Positions 25,320-34,333 of a DNA stretch of 64,000 nt are shown here, piece by piece. This stretch comes from VBDM01 sp035651815 (GTDB lineage: Bacteria > Pseudomonadota > Gammaproteobacteria > Burkholderiales > SG8-39). The notes below the pieces were generated by a model. The model did not search any database. It was not told the origin of the DNA and saw only the letters and a list, made by a program, of their open reading frames with translations. Numbering within the stretch: position 1 is the stretch's first letter; the number at the start of each line of letters is the position of its first letter. The stretch lies in NCBI GenBank assembly GCA_035651815.1, contig DASRFB010000027.1, positions 1 through 64,000 of the forward strand, given 5' to 3'. The position numbers were made by a program, and so were the translations under genes.

Positions 25320-26480
25320 TCAGCCCGCGCGCTTGCGCTCGAGCGCGGCGAGCAGCCGGTCGAAGTCCCCGGTGAAGCGCCGCACGCCGTCCTCGGTCAG
25401 CTTCGCCGTCACCGCGTCGATCGAGACGCCGAGCCGCGCGAGCGCCGCCATCACGCGCTCGGCCTCGTCCACGTTCCGCTCCAGGCTGTCGCGCACCTGC
25501 CCGTGATCGCGGAAAGCGTCGACGGTCGCCGGCGGCATGGTGTTCACCGTGTCGGGGCCGATCAGCTCCTCGACGTAGAGCACGTCGCTGTACGCGGGGT
25601 TCTTGGTGCCCGTGCTCGCCCACAGGACCCGCTGCACGCGCGCGCCCCGGGCGGCGAGCTGCTGCCAGCGCGGCCCCGCGAACAGGCGCCGGTAGCGCCG
25701 GTACGCGAGCTTCGCGTTCGCGATCGCGACCTTGCCGCGAAGCGCGGCGAGAGCCTCGCGCTCGCCGGGCCCGGGCGCGCGGGACAGGCGCTCGTCGATG
25801 ATCGTGTCCACCGCCGCGTCGATGCGGCTCACGAAGAAGCTCGCGACGCTCGCGATCCGGCGCGGATCGCCGCCGCCGGCCACGAAGCGCTCCAGCCCCG
25901 AGAGATACGCTTCGGCCACCTCCTCGTACACCGACTGCGAGAACAGCAGCGTGATGTTGACCTTGACGCCCTCGGCGGTGAGCTCGCGGATCGCCGGCAG
26001 CCCGGCCGCGGTCCCGGGCACCTTGATCATCACGTTGTCGCGCGCCGCCGTTTTCGCCAGGCGCCGCGCCTCGGCGACGGTGGCTTCGGTGTCCATGGCG
26101 ATGCCGGGAGAGACCTCGAGGCTGGCGTAGCCGTCGGCGCCGCCGGTCGCGTCGTACACGGGCCTGAGCACGTCGGCCGCGCGCCGGATGTCCTCGACCG
26201 CGAGCCGCTCGTAGAGGCCGACCGCGTCCAGGCCGGGGCGGCGCTGCGCGTCCTGCACCGACACGTCGTAGTCGGCGCCGCCCGCGATCGCCTTCTCGAA
26301 GATCGTCGGGTTGGACGTGACGCCCGCGAGCCCGTCCTCGTCGACGAGCCGCTTCAGGCTGCCGTCGGCGATGAAGCGGCGCGAGAGAAAATCGAGCCAC
26401 ACGGACTGGCCGTGCTCGCGCAGCGCCCGCAGCGGATTGGCCGCCGCATTGGACACGGTGCTCCGATTCGTCGTCGTCAT
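25320..26480 (-). CDS. tal: Transaldolase, long (about 380-residue) form
   Basis: 386 residues. Marks are SVWLDFLSRRFIADGSL, GVTSNPTIFEKAI, VMIKVPGTAAGLPAI with the Schiff-base Lys, VNITLLFSQSVYEEV and RVLWASTGTKNPAYSDV. It moves a dihydroxyacetone unit between sugar phosphates. The length and motifs place it with the transaldolases found in operons with zwf/gnd and in Tal-Pgi fusions. The ATG overlaps the tkt stop (ATGA). Confidence 0.96.
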   Translation of the reverse strand: MTTTNRSTVSNAAANPLRALREHGQSVWLDFLSRRFIADGSLKRLVDEDGLAGVTSNPTIFEKAIAGGADYDVSVQDAQRRPGLDAVGLYERLAVEDIRRAADVLRPVYDATGGADGYASLEVSPGIAMDTEATVAEARRLAKTAARDNVMIKVPGTAAGLPAIRELTAEGVKVNITLLFSQSVYEEVAEAYLSGLERFVAGGGDPRRIASVASFFVSRIDAAVDTIIDERLSRAPGPGEREALAALRGKVAIANAKLAYRRYRRLFAGPRWQQLAARGARVQRVLWASTGTKNPAYSDVLYVEELIGPDTVNTMPPATVDAFRDHGQVRDSLERNVDEAERVMAALARLGVSIDAVTAKLTEDGVRRFTGDFDRLLAALERKRAG

Positions 26481-28615
26481 GGCTTCGCCTCCGCGATCTG
26501 GGCCTGCGCCGCCTCGAGCACCTGCTCGGGCACGAATCCGAACTCGTCGAGCAGGTCCTTGAGCGGCGCGGACGAGCCGAACGTGTGCATCCCGATCTTC
26601 GCGCCCGCCGCGCCGGCGTAGCGGTCCCAGCCGATCACCGAGCCCGCCTCCACCGACACGCGCGCCGCGATCGCGCGCGGCAGCACGCTCTCGCGGTAGG
26701 CCGCGTCCTGCCGCTCGAACAGCTCCCAGGACGGCATGCTGACGACGCGCGCCGGCACGCCCTTCGCCTTCAGCGCCTCGTAGGCCCGGACGCAGAGCGC
26801 GACCTCGCTGCCGGTGCCGATCAGGATCACCGCCGGCTTCGCGTCCTCGGCGTCGGCGAGGACGTAGGCGCCGCGGGCGACGCCGGCGGCGCTCGCGTAG
26901 CGCTTGCGATCGAGCGTCGGCAGCGGCTGGCGCGACAGCACCAGGCACGCCGGCTGATGCTTCAGACGCAAGACGACGCGCCACGCCTCGGTCACCTCGT
27001 TCGCGTCGGCGGGGCGCAGCACGATCAGTCCCGGGATCGCGCGCAGGCTCGCGAGCTGCTCGACCGGCTGGTGCGTCGGCCCGTCCTCGCCGACGCCGAT
27101 CGAGTCATGGGTGAAGACGTAGATGACCGGCAGCTGCATCAGCGCCGCGAGCCGCACCGGCGGCTTCATGTAGTCGGAGAAGATGAGGAAGGTCGAGCCG
27201 TAAGCGCGCAGCTTCGACAGCGCGAGCCCGTTCAGCACCGAGCCCATGGCGTGCTCGCGCACTCCGAAGTGCAGGTTGCGCCCGCCCGGCGTCGCGGGTT
27301 CGAGGTCGCCCGCGCCGTCGAACTCGAGCCGCGTCTTGGTCGAGGGCGCGAGATCGGCCGAGCCGCCGATCAGCCACGGATGGCGGCGCGCGATCGCGTT
27401 CAGCACCTTGCCCGACGCGTCGCGGCTGGCGATGCCCTTCGCGTCGGCGGGAAAGACCGGCAGCCCGGCGTCCCAGCCCTCGGGAAGCTCGCGCCGCTGC
27501 ATGCGCTCGATCTCGTCGGCGAGCTCGCGATGCTCGGCCGCGTACGACCGCAGCAGCTCCGCCCAGCCCTCGCGCAGCTCGCGCCCGCGCCGGCCGGCGC
27601 CGGCAGCGAAATGATCGACCACGCCCTCGGGCACGAGGAACTTCGCCTCCGGCGGCCAGCCGTAGCTCGCCTTCGCGAGGCGCACTTCCTCCTCGCCGAG
27701 CGGCTCGCCGTGCGCGGCGCTCGTGTCCTGCTTGTGCGGAGCGCCGTAGCCGATGTGGCTCTCGACGACGATCAGCGTCGGCCGCTCGCGCGTGCGCCGG
27801 AAGGTCTCGAGCGCCCGCGCCAGGCGCTCGGTGTCGTTGGCGTCGCCGACCCGCTGCACGTTCCAGCCGTAGGCGAGGAAGCGCGCCGCGACGTCGTCGC
27901 CGAAAGCGAGCTCGGTGTGTCCCTCGATCGTCACGCGGTTGCTGTCGTAGATCCAGCACAGATTGCCGAGCGCGAGATGGCCGGCGAGCGAGGCCGCCTC
28001 GCTCGTCACGCCTTCCATCATGTCGCCGTCGCCGCACAGCGCGTACACGTCGTAGTCGAACAGCGCGAACCCGGGACGGTTGTAGCGCTGCGCGAGCCAG
28101 CGGCCGGCGATCGCCATGCCGACGCTCGCGCCGCAGCCCTGGCCCAGCGGCCCGGTCGTGGTCTCCACTCCCGAGGTGAGGTGATACTCGGGATGTCCCG
28201 GGCATTTGCTGCCGAGCTGGCGGAAGCGCCTGATGTCGTCGAGCGAGACCGCGGGCTCGCCGAGGCGCTCGTACTCGGCGTCGACCGCGCGCACGCCGGC
28301 GAGATGCAGCAGCGCATAGAGCAGCATCGAGGCGTGGCCGTTCGAGAGCACGAAACGGTCGCGGTCGGGCCAGATCGGATCGAGCGGATCGAAGCGCAGG
28401 AACCGCTGCCACAAGATGTAGGCCACCGGCGCGAGCGCCATCGGCGTGCCCGGATGCCCGGACTTCGCCTGCTGCACCGCGTCCATCGCCAGCGTGCGGA
28501 TCGTGTCGATGCAGAGCTGGTCGAGCGAGCGCTCGTTCGGCCGCGCGGTCGGGCTCCCGACCGATTTCGTGACGCCGAGCACCGCGGCGTGCTCGGAGCG
28601 ACCGTCGTCCGTCAT
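26477..28615 (-). CDS. tkt: Transketolase
   Basis: 712 residues, about 40 longer than E. coli Tkt owing to an N-terminal extension. Marks are AVQQAKSGHPGTPMALAP, DRFVLSNGHASMLLYALLH, the ThDP motif GDGDMMEGVTSEA with YDSNRVTIEG, and FTHDSIGVGEDGPTHQPVE. It is the first gene of the operon. GGAGG lies 7 bases upstream of the ATG. Neither strong -35 nor -10 is obvious in the 125 bases upstream. Together with Tal, Rpe and Xfp it can run carbon between C3, C5 and C6 phosphates and out to acetyl phosphate. Confidence 0.97.
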   Translation of the reverse strand: MTDDGRSEHAAVLGVTKSVGSPTARPNERSLDQLCIDTIRTLAMDAVQQAKSGHPGTPMALAPVAYILWQRFLRFDPLDPIWPDRDRFVLSNGHASMLLYALLHLAGVRAVDAEYERLGEPAVSLDDIRRFRQLGSKCPGHPEYHLTSGVETTTGPLGQGCGASVGMAIAGRWLAQRYNRPGFALFDYDVYALCGDGDMMEGVTSEAASLAGHLALGNLCWIYDSNRVTIEGHTELAFGDDVAARFLAYGWNVQRVGDANDTERLARALETFRRTRERPTLIVVESHIGYGAPHKQDTSAAHGEPLGEEEVRLAKASYGWPPEAKFLVPEGVVDHFAAGAGRRGRELREGWAELLRSYAAEHRELADEIERMQRRELPEGWDAGLPVFPADAKGIASRDASGKVLNAIARRHPWLIGGSADLAPSTKTRLEFDGAGDLEPATPGGRNLHFGVREHAMGSVLNGLALSKLRAYGSTFLIFSDYMKPPVRLAALMQLPVIYVFTHDSIGVGEDGPTHQPVEQLASLRAIPGLIVLRPADANEVTEAWRVVLRLKHQPACLVLSRQPLPTLDRKRYASAAGVARGAYVLADAEDAKPAVILIGTGSEVALCVRAYEALKAKGVPARVVSMPSWELFERQDAAYRESVLPRAIAARVSVEAGSVIGWDRYAGAAGAKIGMHTFGSSAPLKDLLDEFGFVPEQVLEAAQAQIAEAKP

Positions 28616-28740
28616 CGCAATGCCTCCGGCGTGCGCGTTGATTCGGGGATCAAAGGTGGACAACCCCGCGACGGCGCGGTTCCGTCCCGGAGCCGGACGC
28701 GCGTCTGTCAGGTACGGCGAGAGCGCGGCGGCGTCCGGGC

Positions 28741-29955
28741 TCAGTCGCGCGCGATGCGCCCGAGCAGCGCCGCGGGCGCGATGTCGCCCTCCAGCATCTC
28801 CAGCGCGATGTCGCGCCGCGCGAAGCGCGCGAATTTCTCCAGCACCTCGGGTTTTCCCCACCGCCGCTGCGGATCGCCCGGAACGTGCAGCACGAGCTTC
28901 TCGCGGCCGTCCACCGCGAGACGCGCGGGCCACGCCTCGGGATAGTGCTCGAGCAGGCGCTCGTCCGCTTCCACCTTCACCTTCCGCATGAAGCCGCGCA
29001 GCTCCGCGGAGATCTCCGCGGGATTCTGGCGCACGTCGAAGCGCGCGTCGGGCTCGAGCGCCGCGAGCGCGAGCTGGTACGGCAGGCTCGTGAGATACGA
29101 CGCGCGCTCGCCCGGCACGACGCCGTGGTCGACCATCTTCGCGTAAGGCGGCGGCACGCCGACGCGGATCGCCTCGGCGCCGGCGTCGGCGAAGCCTTCG
29201 TCCACGAGCTCGGTCCAAGCCTGCGCCGCGGCCATGGTCTGGCGCGCGGCGCACCAGGGCTTGAAGCCGGTCTGCGCGAGCGCGCTCGGCCCATCCAGTC
29301 CGGAAGTCAGCGCCGACGCATCGGCGCGGATCCCGTATACGGAGAAGAACGCGCCCTCCATCAGCCCGAGATCCGCGGTGAACCCCGACTGCGCCCAGCG
29401 CGCGGCGCGCACGCCGCTCGCGGCCGCGTTCCCGAGCGCGAGCCAGCGCGCGCTGCGGCCGGCGCCGGGCGACGCGAGCCCGAGCGCGATGCCGAGCGCG
29501 TGCGCGCTGCGCGCGGCGTCGAGTCCGAGCAGGCTCGCGCTCGCCGCGGCGACGCCGAACGGCGCGGCGAAGCACGTGGGCCACACGCCGCGGTAGAGCG
29601 CGTGCGGACCGTCGATCGCGCGCCCGAGGCGCACGATGGCCTCGTAGCCCGCCGCGATCGCGCGCGCGAGCGCCGCGCCGTCCGCGCCGCATTCCGCGGC
29701 GAGCGTGAGCGCGGCGGGAACGATCACGCCGCCCGGCGTCGTCGCCGAGGCGAGATGGATGTCGTCGATCTCCGAGAGCCGCGCCCAGGCGCAGTGACGC
29801 GCGACCGGATCCTCGAGGCGCCGCAGCGCCTCGCCTTCGGGCGTATCGGCGCCCGCGATCCAGGCCGCGACCGCGTCGACGAGGTGCAGCGCGACGCCCC
29901 CGGTCGGGATGTCGGCCTCGGCGATCCACGCGCCGAATCGCTCGAGCGCGGTCAC
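28741..29955 (-). CDS. MmgE/PrpD family protein
   Basis: 404 residues from GTG 29955, slightly shorter than the usual 440-480. Marks are ALHLVDAVAAWIAGADTPEG, SEIDDIHLASATTPGGVIVPA and KPWCAARQTMAAAQAWTELV, matching the alpha-helical MmgE/PrpD fold. Family members are 2-methylcitrate or cis-aconitate/itaconate-type (de)hydratases and decarboxylases, but many in hydantoinase operons are uncharacterised. It overlaps the upstream hyuB by GTGA, so it very probably acts on the same substrate or its product. Confidence 0.85.
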   Translation of the reverse strand: MTALERFGAWIAEADIPTGGVALHLVDAVAAWIAGADTPEGEALRRLEDPVARHCAWARLSEIDDIHLASATTPGGVIVPAALTLAAECGADGAALARAIAAGYEAIVRLGRAIDGPHALYRGVWPTCFAAPFGVAAASASLLGLDAARSAHALGIALGLASPGAGRSARWLALGNAAASGVRAARWAQSGFTADLGLMEGAFFSVYGIRADASALTSGLDGPSALAQTGFKPWCAARQTMAAAQAWTELVDEGFADAGAEAIRVGVPPPYAKMVDHGVVPGERASYLTSLPYQLALAALEPDARFDVRQNPAEISAELRGFMRKVKVEADERLLEHYPEAWPARLAVDGREKLVLHVPGDPQRRWGKPEVLEKFARFARRDIALEMLEGDIAPAALLGRIARD

Positions 29956-31709
29956 GCCGGCTGGCGCTGCTGTTTTCCGGACCTCTTGCGCGCGCGCAGC
30001 GCGGCGGTCGCTTCGGCGTCGACCGCGAAATCGGCGCCGAGCACGACGCCGTATTGCTCGCGCGCGGCCTCGATCGACACCAGCTCCTCGATCGCGTCCT
30101 CGCGCACGCGCTGGGATTCGCGCTCGAGCGGATCGCCCCAGCCGCCGCCGCCGCCCGTGCGCACGACCACGGTGCAATCGCGCGGGACCGCGTGCTGGCT
30201 GCCGAACATGGCGCGGAACCCGCCGTCGCCGGGCTTCCTCAGATCGTAGCCGCCGCTCGCGCCCGGCAGGCCGCCCCACAGCCCCCACGGCGGGCAGCCC
30301 GCGCGGCTCGCGCGCTCGAAGTTCCAGCGGCCCTCGACGAAGTTGCGCACGCGCAGGCTCACGCCGAGGCCGCCGCGCCACTTGCCCGCGCCGCCCGAAT
30401 CGGGACGCAGCGCGCGCTCCTCGATCAGCACCGGGCACTTCATCTCGATGCCCTCGATCGAGCCGTTCCTCACGTCGCCCTGGCACACGGACACCGTCGC
30501 CGACTCGCCGTCCTCGAACGGGCGCCCGCCCCAGCCGCCGCCCTCGACGCTCTGCACGACGAAGCGGCGCTTCGTCGCGGGATCGATGCCGAAGAACACC
30601 ACCGCGCCGCCGAGCAGCGCGTGGTGCGCGGCGGGGATCCGATCGGGCATTGCCTTTGCGAGCGACGTGAGGATGGTCTCGACCACCATCGGCACGAACA
30701 GGCTCCACCCCGCCATCGGCGCCGGGTAGCGCGCCATCATGATGCTGCCCTCGGGAATGACGACCTCGAGCGCGCGGAACGAGCCCTCGTTCACGGGCTC
30801 GAGCGGCCCGGTCAGCGCCTTGTAGGCGACGCGCGCCGCGGCGAGCGTGCGCGAATTCACGGCCGCCTTGCGCTCGGGGGAGCAGCCCGAGAGGTCGATC
30901 GTCATCGCGCCTTTGTTTACGGTCACCTTCGCATGAATCCTGACCCGCTCGCCCCTGGTCACCCCGTCGTCGTCGAAGAACGACTCGGCCTCGTACTCGC
31001 CGCCGGCGAGCTGCGCGACGACGTTGCGGCACTTGCGCTCGGTCTCGTCGAAGATGCGGCGGATCGCGGCGAGCAGCGTCGCGCGTCCGTAGCGGCGGAA
31101 CAGCTCGTCCAGCCGCCGCGCGCCGAGCCGGCACGCCGCGATCTGCGAGTTCATGTCGCCCAGCGACGATTCCGGGAAGCGGATGTTGTCGCGGATCACG
31201 CGCAGCAGCGTCTCGTTCACCTTCCCGGCCTCGTGGATCTTCAGCTGGTCGAGCTGGAGTCCCTCCTGCCAGGGATCGGGGACGTCGGGTCCCGCGCCGA
31301 ATCCCGTGCTCTTCCCGCCGACGTCGATCCAGTGCGCGCGCACCATGGCGAAGGCGAGGAGCTCGCCCTCGAAGAAGCACGGCACGTAGATCACCACGTT
31401 GTTCAGGTGCTGGCCGGCGACCGCCTGGTGGTTGGTGATGAGGACGTCGCCCGGGGCGAAGCCGCCGCGGCCGTAGCGCGCGACACCGTCGGCGACCACG
31501 ACGCCGAGGTCGGCGACGAAGTGCGACACGCCGCCGACGTTCTGCGAGACGAGCGCGCCGTCGACATCGAGCAGCGCGGTGCAGAAGTCGCGCACCTCGT
31601 AGATCATCATGTTGTACGAGGTGCGCTGCAGGTCGGCCGCCATCTCGTTGGCGATCGCGGGCAGCGCGTTGCGCACCACCTCCAGCGTGACGGGATCGAG
31701 CTCCTTCAT
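29952..31709 (-). CDS. hyuB: Hydantoinase B/oxoprolinase family subunit (first copy)
   Basis: 585 residues. It begins LDPVTLEVVRNALPAIANEM and contains RTSYNMMIYEVRDFCTALLD, GDVLITNHQAVAGQHLNNV, FPESSLGDMNSQIAACRLG and GGAGKWRGGLGVSLRVRNF, all typical of HyuB. With HyuA it should form an ATP-dependent enzyme that hydrolyses a cyclic amide (hydantoin, 5-oxoproline) or carboxylates a ketone; the three activities cannot be told apart here. ATGA overlap with hyuA and GTGA with the MmgE/PrpD gene. Confidence 0.93.
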   Translation of the reverse strand: MKELDPVTLEVVRNALPAIANEMAADLQRTSYNMMIYEVRDFCTALLDVDGALVSQNVGGVSHFVADLGVVVADGVARYGRGGFAPGDVLITNHQAVAGQHLNNVVIYVPCFFEGELLAFAMVRAHWIDVGGKSTGFGAGPDVPDPWQEGLQLDQLKIHEAGKVNETLLRVIRDNIRFPESSLGDMNSQIAACRLGARRLDELFRRYGRATLLAAIRRIFDETERKCRNVVAQLAGGEYEAESFFDDDGVTRGERVRIHAKVTVNKGAMTIDLSGCSPERKAAVNSRTLAAARVAYKALTGPLEPVNEGSFRALEVVIPEGSIMMARYPAPMAGWSLFVPMVVETILTSLAKAMPDRIPAAHHALLGGAVVFFGIDPATKRRFVVQSVEGGGWGGRPFEDGESATVSVCQGDVRNGSIEGIEMKCPVLIEERALRPDSGGAGKWRGGLGVSLRVRNFVEGRWNFERASRAGCPPWGLWGGLPGASGGYDLRKPGDGGFRAMFGSQHAVPRDCTVVVRTGGGGGWGDPLERESQRVREDAIEELVSIEAAREQYGVVLGADFAVDAEATAALRARKRSGKQQRQPA

Positions 31710-33733
31710 TGGACCTCGACGATCAGCTCGCCGGTCGCCGCCACGCGGCATCGCGTGCCGGGCGGCATCACGGTCGTCGTCCCGTGCTCGCGCACGAGCG
31801 CCGGTCCCGCGAAGCGCGCGCCCGCGGGCAGCCGCTCGCGCGCGTAGACCGCGCACGGCACCGGCGTCTCCGAGCCGGGAAACAGGACCCGCTGCGTGCC
31901 GGACGGCGTCGCCCCGGCGCCTTCCGCCAGACGCGGAAACTCCATCCGCGGCCGCTTGCCGATCACCGCGAGCCGCACGTTGACGATCTCGACCGGCTCG
32001 CGCGGCGAGCTGTGCGCGTAGCGCTTCTCGTAGAGCGCGTCGAACGCCGCGCGGATGGCCGCGCGGTCGGCGCCCGCGAGCTGCGCCCCGGTCACCGGCA
32101 CGGGCAGCGTGAACTCCTGCCCGACGTAGCGCAGCTCGAGCTGCAGCCGCTCCTCGATGCTGCGGCGGTTGCGCAGACCGGCGAGGCCTTCGCCTCGCAT
32201 CTCGGCGATCGCGTCCCGCAGCGCCGAGAACTCCACGCGCGCGAGGTCGGCGTAGAAGGTGCGCGCGACGTCGTGGCGCTCGTCGGCGGCGAGCATGCCG
32301 AGCGCCGAGAAGTGCGCCGGAAAGCGCGGCACGATCACGGTCGGGATGGAAAGCTCGCGCGCCACCGCGACCACGTGCAGCGGGCCCGCGCCGCCCGAGG
32401 CGACGAGCGCGAAATCGCGCGGGTCGTGGCCCTTCGCGACCGAAACCTCGCGCACCGCGAGCGACATCCGGGACACGGCGATGTCGACGATCGCCTGCGC
32501 CGCGGCGGCGCTCGGGAGCCCGAGGGGCTCGGCGATCTTCGCGCGCAGCGCGCGCTCGGCGCCTTCGGCGTCGAGCACCATCTGCCCGCCGAGGAAGTCG
32601 CCGGGATCGAGCCGGCCGAGGACCAGGTTCGCGTCGGTGATCGTGGGCTCGGTCCCGCCCGCGCCGTAGCACACCGGCCCGGGATCGGCGCCGGCGCTGC
32701 GCGGACCGACCTTGAGCGCGCCGACGTCGTCGATCCAGGCGATGCTGCCGCCGCCCGCGCCGACCTCGATCACGTCGATGACGGGCACCATCACGGGATG
32801 CCCGCTCGCGTAGCCGCCGACGTGGTAGCCGCTCGCGGTCGAGGGCTCGCCGTCGCGGATCAGGCTCGCCTTCGCGGTCGTGCCGCCCATGTCGAACGAG
32901 ATCGCGTTCGCGAAGCCGAGCGACGCCGCGACGCGCGCCGCGGCGATGATGCCGCCCACCGGGCCCGACTCCATCATCGCGACCGGCCGTCCGGTCGCGA
33001 CCTCGGGCGTCATGACGCCGCCGTTCGACTGCATGATCGTGAGCTCGCCGCGGAAGCCGACGCCGCCGAGGCCGCGCGCGAGGCTCTGCACGTAGCCGCC
33101 GACCTTCGGCCCGACGTAGGCGTTGACGACCGTGGTCGAGGTGCGCTCGTACTCGCGGTACTCGCGCAGGATCTCGTGCGAGAGCGACACGTAGGCGCCG
33201 GGCATGAGGCGCCGCACGATCGCGCCCGCCGCGCGCTCGTGCTCCGGGTTCGCGTACGCGTGCAGGAAGCACACCGCGACCGCCTCGACGCCCTCGGCCG
33301 CGAGGCGCCGGCACGCGTCCTCGACGCCGGCGCGGTCGAGCGGCTCGTGCTCGGCGCCCGAGGCGAGCAGCCGCCCGCCGACCTCGCGCGTGAGATGCCG
33401 CGGCACGAGCGGGCGGTGGCGGTGGAAGAACAGGTCGTACGCCTCGGGGCGGTTGCCGCGCCCGATCGCGTACACGTCGCGCGTGCCGCGCGTGACGACG
33501 AGGCCCGTCTTCGCGCCCTTCCTCTCGATCAGCGTGTTGATCGCGGTGGTCGAGCCGTGGATCAGCTCGCCGATCGCGCCCGGGTCGACCGCGCTCTTCT
33601 TCAGGCAGTCGATGATGCCCTGCACGAGCTGCGCCGGGGTCGTGAGCGACTTCGCCTGCGAGAAGCGTCCGCTCGCCTCGTCGAAGGCCATGAGGTCGGT
33701 GAACGTGCCGCCGATGTCGATCGCCACGAGCAC
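31706..33733 (-). CDS. hyuA: Hydantoinase A/oxoprolinase family subunit (first copy)
   Basis: 675 residues from GTG 33733, which has AGGGG about 9 bases upstream; the GTG two codons later is possible. The ASKHA-type nucleotide site starts AIDIGGTFTDLMAFD. HGSTTAINTLIERKGAKTGLV, FDMGGTTAKASLI and VGAGGGSIAWIDDVGALKVG also match HyuA. It binds ATP and works with the HyuB subunit encoded just downstream. The gene follows the HExxH protein gene by 11 bases, within a minus-strand series from 37.5 to 28.7 kb. Confidence 0.93.
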   Translation of the reverse strand: MLVAIDIGGTFTDLMAFDEASGRFSQAKSLTTPAQLVQGIIDCLKKSAVDPGAIGELIHGSTTAINTLIERKGAKTGLVVTRGTRDVYAIGRGNRPEAYDLFFHRHRPLVPRHLTREVGGRLLASGAEHEPLDRAGVEDACRRLAAEGVEAVAVCFLHAYANPEHERAAGAIVRRLMPGAYVSLSHEILREYREYERTSTTVVNAYVGPKVGGYVQSLARGLGGVGFRGELTIMQSNGGVMTPEVATGRPVAMMESGPVGGIIAAARVAASLGFANAISFDMGGTTAKASLIRDGEPSTASGYHVGGYASGHPVMVPVIDVIEVGAGGGSIAWIDDVGALKVGPRSAGADPGPVCYGAGGTEPTITDANLVLGRLDPGDFLGGQMVLDAEGAERALRAKIAEPLGLPSAAAAQAIVDIAVSRMSLAVREVSVAKGHDPRDFALVASGGAGPLHVVAVARELSIPTVIVPRFPAHFSALGMLAADERHDVARTFYADLARVEFSALRDAIAEMRGEGLAGLRNRRSIEERLQLELRYVGQEFTLPVPVTGAQLAGADRAAIRAAFDALYEKRYAHSSPREPVEIVNVRLAVIGKRPRMEFPRLAEGAGATPSGTQRVLFPGSETPVPCAVYARERLPAGARFAGPALVREHGTTTVMPPGTRCRVAATGELIVEVQ

Positions 33734-33744
33734 GCCCGGGTCCC

Positions 33745-34323
33745 CTATGCGCTCCGCGCGCGTTCCTTCAGCGTGGCCGGATCGCCGGAGAACACGAAGT
33801 CGCGCATGAAGGCGTGCTTCACCGCGTGGCCGCGCGCGAGCGCCTCGGGGTCGAGGACGTACCACGCGTAGGTCTCGGCGAAGTCCTCGATCGCGCTCGT
33901 CTCCGCGTAGGGCGTGATGCACGACGAGCCGGGATAGAGGTGCACCACCCAGTGCTTCTTCACGCGGCTGCCGATCACGAGGAAGAAGACGAAATGCCCG
34001 ATCTCGTGCAGCAGCATGTGGAAGAACAGCTGCGGCGAGTCGAAGTCGTAGACGACGACGCGCCGCTCCTCCTGCAGGAACTCGGCGCGCGGGCGCGAGC
34101 AGGCGAAGCGCGTCGGCGACGGCGGCGGCTCGGGCGCGGCCTCGGGCAGGTAGACGATCTCGCGCAGCCCTTCGAGGTGGAACGCGGGCACGCGGTCGAC
34201 CGCGCGCACCACCTCCTCCACCGGCACGATCTCCTGCCGCGAGAAGCCGGCGAGGCGCAGCCTCAGGGCCCCGATCGCCGCCGTCTCGTCCGCGCCGGTC
34301 CGCGTCTTGGTGAACTGGCGCAT
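33745..34323 (-). CDS. Small HExxH putative metallopeptidase, unrecognised family
   Basis: 192 residues from ATG 34323. The core LLHEIGHFVFFLV is a zinc HExxH motif, and EDFAETYAWYV about 40 residues later could supply the third Glu, a gluzincin-like or lethal-factor-like arrangement. No signal peptide or transmembrane segment is clear. It lies between the DapA-like gene (10-base gap) and hyuA (11-base gap), so it is cotranscribed with the catabolic genes. A peptidase would be odd there. It may instead be a non-proteolytic hydrolase of the same fold. Function unknown. Confidence 0.72.
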   Translation of the reverse strand: MRQFTKTRTGADETAAIGALRLRLAGFSRQEIVPVEEVVRAVDRVPAFHLEGLREIVYLPEAAPEPPPSPTRFACSRPRAEFLQEERRVVVYDFDSPQLFFHMLLHEIGHFVFFLVIGSRVKKHWVVHLYPGSSCITPYAETSAIEDFAETYAWYVLDPEALARGHAVKHAFMRDFVFSGDPATLKERARSA

Positions 34324-34333
34324 GCGCGAAGCG

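Noticed and set aside
22822..26400. Apparent 1192-residue fusion ending in glucose-6-phosphate dehydrogenase
   Set aside because: The upstream part is an out-of-frame shadow of tal and gnd. The real zwf starts at GTG 24324, where it overlaps gnd by four bases. The same artefact affects the long frames ending at rpe, pgl, gntK, tal, tkt and the first hyuA/hyuB.
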